Positions 6,072 to 9,540 of a stretch of DNA of 9,540 nucleotides are shown piece after piece. Location of the stretch: positions 1 to 9,540 of the forward strand of contig DAOUQS010000056.1 of the NCBI GenBank assembly GCA_030625465.1, read 5' to 3'. Numbering within the stretch: position 1 is the first letter of the stretch; the number at the start of each line of letters is the position of its first letter. Below the pieces are notes generated by a model. The model was not told the DNA's origin. It did not search any database and saw nothing but the letters and a program-made list of their open reading frames with translations. Made by a program: the position numbers and the translations under genes. This stretch comes from Amylibacter sp. Its GTDB lineage: Bacteria; Pseudomonadota; Alphaproteobacteria; Rhodobacterales; Rhodobacteraceae.

Positions 6072-6105
6072 GGCCAGAGATGCACCTTGCTCTCTGGCCT
6101 TTTTT
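6072..6105 (+). terminator. Intrinsic terminator 37 bases upstream of the sensor kinase start
   Basis: GGCCAGAGA (6072-6080) pairs perfectly with TCTCTGGCC (6091-6099) over a 10-base loop, followed by six T at 6100-6105. The T-tract orientation means it stops plus-strand transcription. The nearest plus-strand gene upstream, tpa, ends more than 600 bases earlier, so it either ends an unannotated transcript or regulates the kinase gene. Confidence 0.82.
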
Positions 6106-6142
6106 ACGGCAGTTTTCAGGCAACCTTATGGGCTGAATTATC

Positions 6143-7186
6143 ATGTTGAAAAAAAGCGTTAAAACCATCCTGAACGGCCTGTCTGTGGCGGTTTTTGTGA
6201 TTGATGCGGAAAAAATCATCCGGTTCAGCAACGATGCCGCCAAAACGCGTTTCGGGGCGGATTTGAAGGATCAGAACCTGTCCATCATCATCACGGACCA
6301 GAAATGTATAAATGCGGCAAACCAAGTGTTGAATGATGAAGTTGCTACCGTTTCACTGGAAATAACCTTTCAGGATGTCGTGCCCACAACGTTTCGTTTC
6401 ATCATCACGCGTCTTGATGCGGAACGGGTCGGCGGTGACGCCCGTGCAATCATCAGTCTGGAAGATATCAGCCATATTCGCGAAGCCGAACAGATGCGCA
6501 TCGATTTTGTTGCCAATGTCAGCCACGAACTGCGCTCGCCTTTGACATCCCTGACAGGTTTCATTGAAACCCTGCAAGGCCCGGCTAAAAATGACAAAGT
6601 GGCGCAAACCCGTTTTCTTTCTTTGATGGCAAGTGAGGCACAACGTATGAGCCGCCTGATCGGCGATCTGTTATCCCTTTCAAAACTGCAAGCCCGCGAA
6701 CGTGTAGCCCCCGGCGAAGCCATTGATATCACCGCGATTTTACGCCGCGTATCCGCATCACTTGAACCGCTTACAATGCGCGAAGAAACAACCATATCAC
6801 TGATTATGGCACCCTATCTGCCGGATGTGACCGGTGACGCGGATGAGCTGACCCAAGTGTTCCAGAACCTGATTGAAAACGCCATTAAATATAGTCATAG
6901 AAACAGCATAGTCGAAGTGGTGGCCGAGCGTGATCCAAGCCATGAAAACCAGCTGCGCATATCTGTGCGCGACCACGGCGAAGGCTTGGACCCCATCCAT
7001 ATCCCCCGCCTGACAGAACGGTTCTACCGCGTCGACAAGGGGCGTTCGCGCAATATGGGTGGCACAGGTCTAGGGCTGGCGATCGTCAAACACATCTTGA
7101 TCCGCCACCGTGCCTATCTGCATATCGACAGCAAGCCGGGACTGGGCAGCACCTTTTCGGTGTTCTTGCCCATAGCCGGCATATAG
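6143..7186 (+). CDS. PhoR-like sensor histidine kinase, no membrane segment
   Basis: A 347-residue two-component histidine kinase. Residues 1-115 look like a PAS sensor domain (LNGLSVAVFVIDAEKIIRFSN). The dimerisation domain carries the H-box FVANVSHELRSPLTSLTGF with phospho-acceptor His128. The ATPase domain shows the N-box QNLIENAIKY (241-250), the G1 box DHGEG (277-281), FYRVDKGRSR, and the G2 box GGTGLGLAIVKH (306-317). The H-box and overall order resemble PhoR, the phosphate-starvation kinase that phosphorylates PhoB. No transmembrane helix is visible, so it is probably cytosolic or held by partner proteins. In related bacteria phoR usually neighbours pst, phoU and phoB; none is here, so the cognate regulator is unknown and I leave the symbol blank. 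ATG 6143 is the first start after an in-frame TGA at 6134-6136, with only a weak SD sequence. Confidence 0.85.
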   Translation: MLKKSVKTILNGLSVAVFVIDAEKIIRFSNDAAKTRFGADLKDQNLSIIITDQKCINAANQVLNDEVATVSLEITFQDVVPTTFRFIITRLDAERVGGDARAIISLEDISHIREAEQMRIDFVANVSHELRSPLTSLTGFIETLQGPAKNDKVAQTRFLSLMASEAQRMSRLIGDLLSLSKLQARERVAPGEAIDITAILRRVSASLEPLTMREETTISLIMAPYLPDVTGDADELTQVFQNLIENAIKYSHRNSIVEVVAERDPSHENQLRISVRDHGEGLDPIHIPRLTERFYRVDKGRSRNMGGTGLGLAIVKHILIRHRAYLHIDSKPGLGSTFSVFLPIAGI

Positions 7187-7250
7187 CTAAATTACACTGG
7201 CAGCCCATGCGCTTTGCAGCTATCGTGGCCCAAGGCCGCAGGGGACAGCT

Positions 7251-8033
7251 ATGACAGACAAACCATATGTGATTTTAACAATGAAGTGGGGCACACTTTA
7301 CCCGGCGGATTATGTGAACGTCCTTTATAATGCCTGCTCAAAGTTTCTGGACCATCCGTTCCGGTTCGTCTGCATGACCGATGATGCCACGGGCATTATT
7401 GATGGCGTCGAGATTTTTCCGATCCCTGAAATGGAAATGGGTGAAACCCGTTTCGCCTTTGGCTGTTGGCCCAAACTATCGGTATTCAAGAAAGACCTGT
7501 TCGGGCTGGAAGGCCGCGCCATGTTTATCGACCTTGATACGGTTATCGTCGGCGATATCACCCCGATGTTTGAAGCTTCGGGCGGTGTTGTATTGATCCG
7601 CGAATGGCGCCGGCTGATAGACTATTTCCGCAAACGCAAGGTTAACGGCATGACCTCGATCTTTGCTTTCACGCTGGGTCAGCAATCACAAATCTATGAA
7701 AAATTCATGGAAAATCCGGATTATGCCTATGAAAACTACCGCTCGGAACAACGCTGGGTGACGGATTACGCCACCGACATGCAATTTTGGGGCCCGAAAC
7801 AAGTAGTTAGCTTCAAACGCGATCTGCTGGCACCACCCCTGCTGAACCGCTTCATACCACCCAAAGAACCGGATCCAGAGACCGCTGTCGTGGCCTTTCA
7901 CGGCGTGCCGCGCCCGATTGATGTGGTGCCCGACAATAACGAACCTTGGGGCAAGTGGTCACGCTGGGGTCGCGGCCCGGTTAAATTCGTCCGTGATTTC
8001 TGGATTGATAACGGCGGCACAGACCCGACCTGA
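7251..8033 (+). CDS. Putative glycosyltransferase (nucleotide-sugar type, DLD motif)
   Basis: A 260-residue soluble protein without signal peptide. The N-terminus PYVILTMKWGTLYPADYVNVLY followed by FRFVCMTDD looks like the Rossmann-like donor fold of GT-A enzymes. MFIDLDTVIVGDI (91-103) holds the DxD-type metal and nucleotide-sugar site, Asp94 and Asp96. CWPKLSVFK (72-80) and the late FHGVPRPIDV are further conserved-looking blocks, the latter like the second metal-binding His region of GT8-related families. Acceptor and sugar cannot be deduced. GGGGA lies about 7 bases before the ATG. The gene is 64 bases after the kinase with no terminator between, so the two may share a transcript. No polysaccharide gene cluster is visible around it. 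It could also be a family member of unknown, non-transferase function. Confidence 0.72.
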   Translation: MTDKPYVILTMKWGTLYPADYVNVLYNACSKFLDHPFRFVCMTDDATGIIDGVEIFPIPEMEMGETRFAFGCWPKLSVFKKDLFGLEGRAMFIDLDTVIVGDITPMFEASGGVVLIREWRRLIDYFRKRKVNGMTSIFAFTLGQQSQIYEKFMENPDYAYENYRSEQRWVTDYATDMQFWGPKQVVSFKRDLLAPPLLNRFIPPKEPDPETAVVAFHGVPRPIDVVPDNNEPWGKWSRWGRGPVKFVRDFWIDNGGTDPT

Positions 8034-8159
8034 GTTTTACGCCGGTTTTCCTAAAACCCGAATGTAGTTTCATTCAAACCAAATGCCGTCCCATATTCCT
8101 TTTTAAGCTGGCTCTTGCAGCAAATTTCCCCATACTCCGCCCACGGGGAGAGCCACTTT

Positions 8160-9540
8160 ATGAATCACCATCAGCCGGACCTTGATACTTCACCCGAAGT
8201 GTCCGACGAAATTCGCAAAACCACCTGTTATATGTGCGCGTGCCGTTGTGGCATCAACGTGCATATGAAAGACGGCAAGGTGAAGTATATCGAGGGCAAC
8301 CGCGATCATCCGATCAACAAAGGCGTGCTGTGCGCCAAGGGCTCTGCTGGTATAATGCAGCATTATTCGCCAGCGCGACTGCAAGCCCCTTTGAAGCGGG
8401 TTGGCGCGCGCGGTGAGGGCAAGTTTGAAACGATAAGCTGGGATGAAGCCTTTGATATTGCTGAAAAATGGTTAAAACCCATCCGCGAAAAAGCCCCGCA
8501 TAAACTGGCGTTTTTCACTGGTCGCGACCAGTCGCAATCCCTGACCAGCTTCTGGGCGCAGCAATTCGGCACCCCGAATTATGCCGCCCACGGCGGGTTT
8601 TGCTCGGTTAACATGGCAGCGGCCGGCATCTACACCATGGGTGGCGCATTTTGGGAATTTGGCGTACCCGACTGGGACCGCACCAAGATGTTCATGATAT
8701 TCGGGGTCGCCGAAGACCACGACAGCAATCCGATCAAAATGGGCCTGTCAAAACTCAAGGAACGTGGTGCCAAAATCGTTGGCGTCAATCCGGTACGCAC
8801 CGGCTATACCGCCATTGCCGACGAATGGGTCGGTATCACGCCGGGCACCGACGGTTTGTTCGTGCTGGCAATGATCCATGTTCTGCTGAAAGCCGGCAAG
8901 GTCGATCTGGAATATCTGATGCGCTACACCAACGCGCCGATGCTGGTGAATATGGATGAAAATTCCGATGAATACGGGCTATTGTTACGCGATGTGCATG
9001 GCCAGTTCATGGTGCAGGACCGTGTCACAGGCAAACCCATGGCCTTCGATAAAAAGGGCGTGAAACCGGTATTTTCAGGCGAGGTTACCTACCAAGGCAC
9101 CAAATACATCCCCGTCTTCCAGTTGATGGCCGAAAAATACCTGTCGGACGAATACACCCCCGAAGCAGTCGCCGAGCGTTGCGGTATACCCGCCGAAACC
9201 ATCCGCCGCTTGGCGGCAGAACTGGCCCATGTGGCGTTTGAACAGGAAATCACCATTGATCAGCCGTGGACGGACTGGAAGGGCGAAAAGCACCGAACCA
9301 TGACCGGACGGCCCGTATCATTTCACGCCATGCGCGGAATATCGGCGCATTCCAACGGCTTTCAGACCTGCCGCGCCATTCACCTGCTGCAAATCCTGCT
9401 GGGCAGCGTCGAGGTGCCGGGCGGTATGCGTTTCAAACCGCCCTACCCCAAACCCGTCGGCATCCACCCGACCCCGCACAGCTACGCCACACCGGGCGGG
9501 CCGCTGAACGGCCCCCATCTGGGCTTCCCGACGGGGCCGG
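8160..9540 (+). CDS. soeA: Molybdopterin oxidoreductase, SoeA-type sulfite dehydrogenase catalytic subunit, cut by window edge
   Basis: The first 460 codons of a large molybdoenzyme of the DMSO reductase superfamily. Cys23, Cys26, Cys30 and Cys58 (CYMCACRCG and GVLCAKG) form the N-terminal 4Fe-4S site. Cys148 in HGGFCSVNMA is the likely molybdenum ligand. FTGRDQSQSLTSFWAQQFGT and GVNPVRTGY are typical of the SoeA group as I recall it. SoeABC oxidises sulfite to sulfate, feeding electrons through the iron-sulfur subunit SoeB and the membrane anchor SoeC. No twin-arginine signal is present, which fits the cytoplasm-facing SoeA and argues against periplasmic relatives. ATG 8160 is supported by GGGGAG at 8145-8150. 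Full length should be about 950 residues. soeB and soeC are expected just beyond the right edge. A related polysulfide or thiosulfate reductase subunit is the main alternative. Confidence 0.82.
   Translation, partial: MNHHQPDLDTSPEVSDEIRKTTCYMCACRCGINVHMKDGKVKYIEGNRDHPINKGVLCAKGSAGIMQHYSPARLQAPLKRVGARGEGKFETISWDEAFDIAEKWLKPIREKAPHKLAFFTGRDQSQSLTSFWAQQFGTPNYAAHGGFCSVNMAAAGIYTMGGAFWEFGVPDWDRTKMFMIFGVAEDHDSNPIKMGLSKLKERGAKIVGVNPVRTGYTAIADEWVGITPGTDGLFVLAMIHVLLKAGKVDLEYLMRYTNAPMLVNMDENSDEYGLLLRDVHGQFMVQDRVTGKPMAFDKKGVKPVFSGEVTYQGTKYIPVFQLMAEKYLSDEYTPEAVAERCGIPAETIRRLAAELAHVAFEQEITIDQPWTDWKGEKHRTMTGRPVSFHAMRGISAHSNGFQTCRAIHLLQILLGSVEVPGGMRFKPPYPKPVGIHPTPHSYATPGGPLNGPHLGFPTGP

Larger units (their letters stand above)
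5920..6105 (+). promoter_or_regulatory. Candidate structured leader or attenuator ahead of the sensor kinase
   Basis: Several elements line up on the plus strand. ATCTCTGGC (5920-5928) is perfectly complementary to GCCAGAGAT (6073-6081), which contains the left arm of the terminator at 6072-6099, so the two pairings exclude each other. A stem of 12 matches in 14 joins 5942-5955 to 5970-5983 around a 14-base loop. AGTGAT (6012-6017) can pair with ATCACT (6043-6048), and the palindrome TGTTATATAACA occupies 6052-6063. Only 37 bases separate the terminator from the kinase ATG, too few for an ordinary promoter with leader. Transcription of the kinase may therefore pass through the terminator. The complementarities are seen; the regulatory reading is inference. 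An independent small RNA ending at the terminator is the main alternative. Confidence 0.3.

Noticed and set aside
5929..6162. 77-residue Ala/Thr-rich plus-strand open frame before the kinase
   Set aside because: It reads through the perfect terminator and overlaps the kinase start, lacks an SD sequence, and its composition reflects the structured repeats.
8044..8058. Small hairpin GGTTTT-CCT-AAAACC after the glycosyltransferase
   Set aside because: Weak AT-rich stem with a 3-base loop and no T-tract; not a credible terminator.
8109..8118. TGGCTC followed by TTGCA upstream of soeA resembling a sigma-54 promoter
   Set aside because: The GG and GC elements are 5 bases apart rather than the required 10.
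1..9540. CRISPR array, tRNA or rRNA gene, intact IS element or prophage
   Set aside because: No regularly spaced repeats, cloverleaf-like sequence, conserved rRNA stretch or transposase/integrase gene was found on either strand by reading.

Overview
The window reads as chromosomal DNA of a marine Roseobacter-group alphaproteobacterium (Rhodobacterales), with base composition moderate by eye. Grounds: fabD lies divergent from an rpsF-rpsR-rplI operon; L9 has a long acidic tail; the taurine:pyruvate aminotransferase and the SoeA-type sulfite dehydrogenase subunit closely match roseobacter-type sequences as I remember them. No search was run, so the taxonomic call is inference. I see no rRNA, tRNA, CRISPR array or intact insertion sequence.

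Layout. 1-481 (-): 5' part of fabD (fatty-acid synthesis), running off the left edge. 482-669: divergent control region with a plausible rpsF promoter and a long-range stem in the rpsF leader. 670-1906 (+): rpsF, rpsR and rplI, tightly spaced and closed by an intrinsic terminator at about 1930-1960. 2030-2434 (+): small cysteine-rich DUF2237 protein. 2580-3596 (+): secreted DUF1254/DUF1214 protein starting at TTG with a strong Shine-Dalgarno (SD) sequence and its own terminator. 3597-4058: gene-free stretch with imperfect repeats ahead of tpa. 4059-5438 (+): tpa. 5439-6142: 704 bases without a convincing gene, holding a large bulged hairpin, a helix-turn-helix-like relict on the minus strand, and a terminator with a possible competing antiterminator arm just before the next gene. 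6143-7186 (+): PhoR-like sensor kinase without membrane segments. 7251-8033 (+): glycosyltransferase-like protein with a DLD motif. 8160-9540 (+): 5' part of soeA, cut by the right edge.

How the genes fit together. tpa and soeA are two steps of C2-sulfonate use. Tpa converts taurine to sulfoacetaldehyde. Xsc (not in this window) releases sulfite from it, and SoeABC oxidises sulfite to sulfate at the cytoplasmic face of the membrane. The kinase and glycosyltransferase between them may be co-transcribed but have no obvious link to sulfonates. The first 2 kb is housekeeping.

I did not find a clear new multi-gene system. The least explained signal is the structured region 5920-6105 in front of the kinase gene, which has the geometry of a transcription attenuator. 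Second are the repeated TTAAA(G/A)CCCC elements upstream of tpa.
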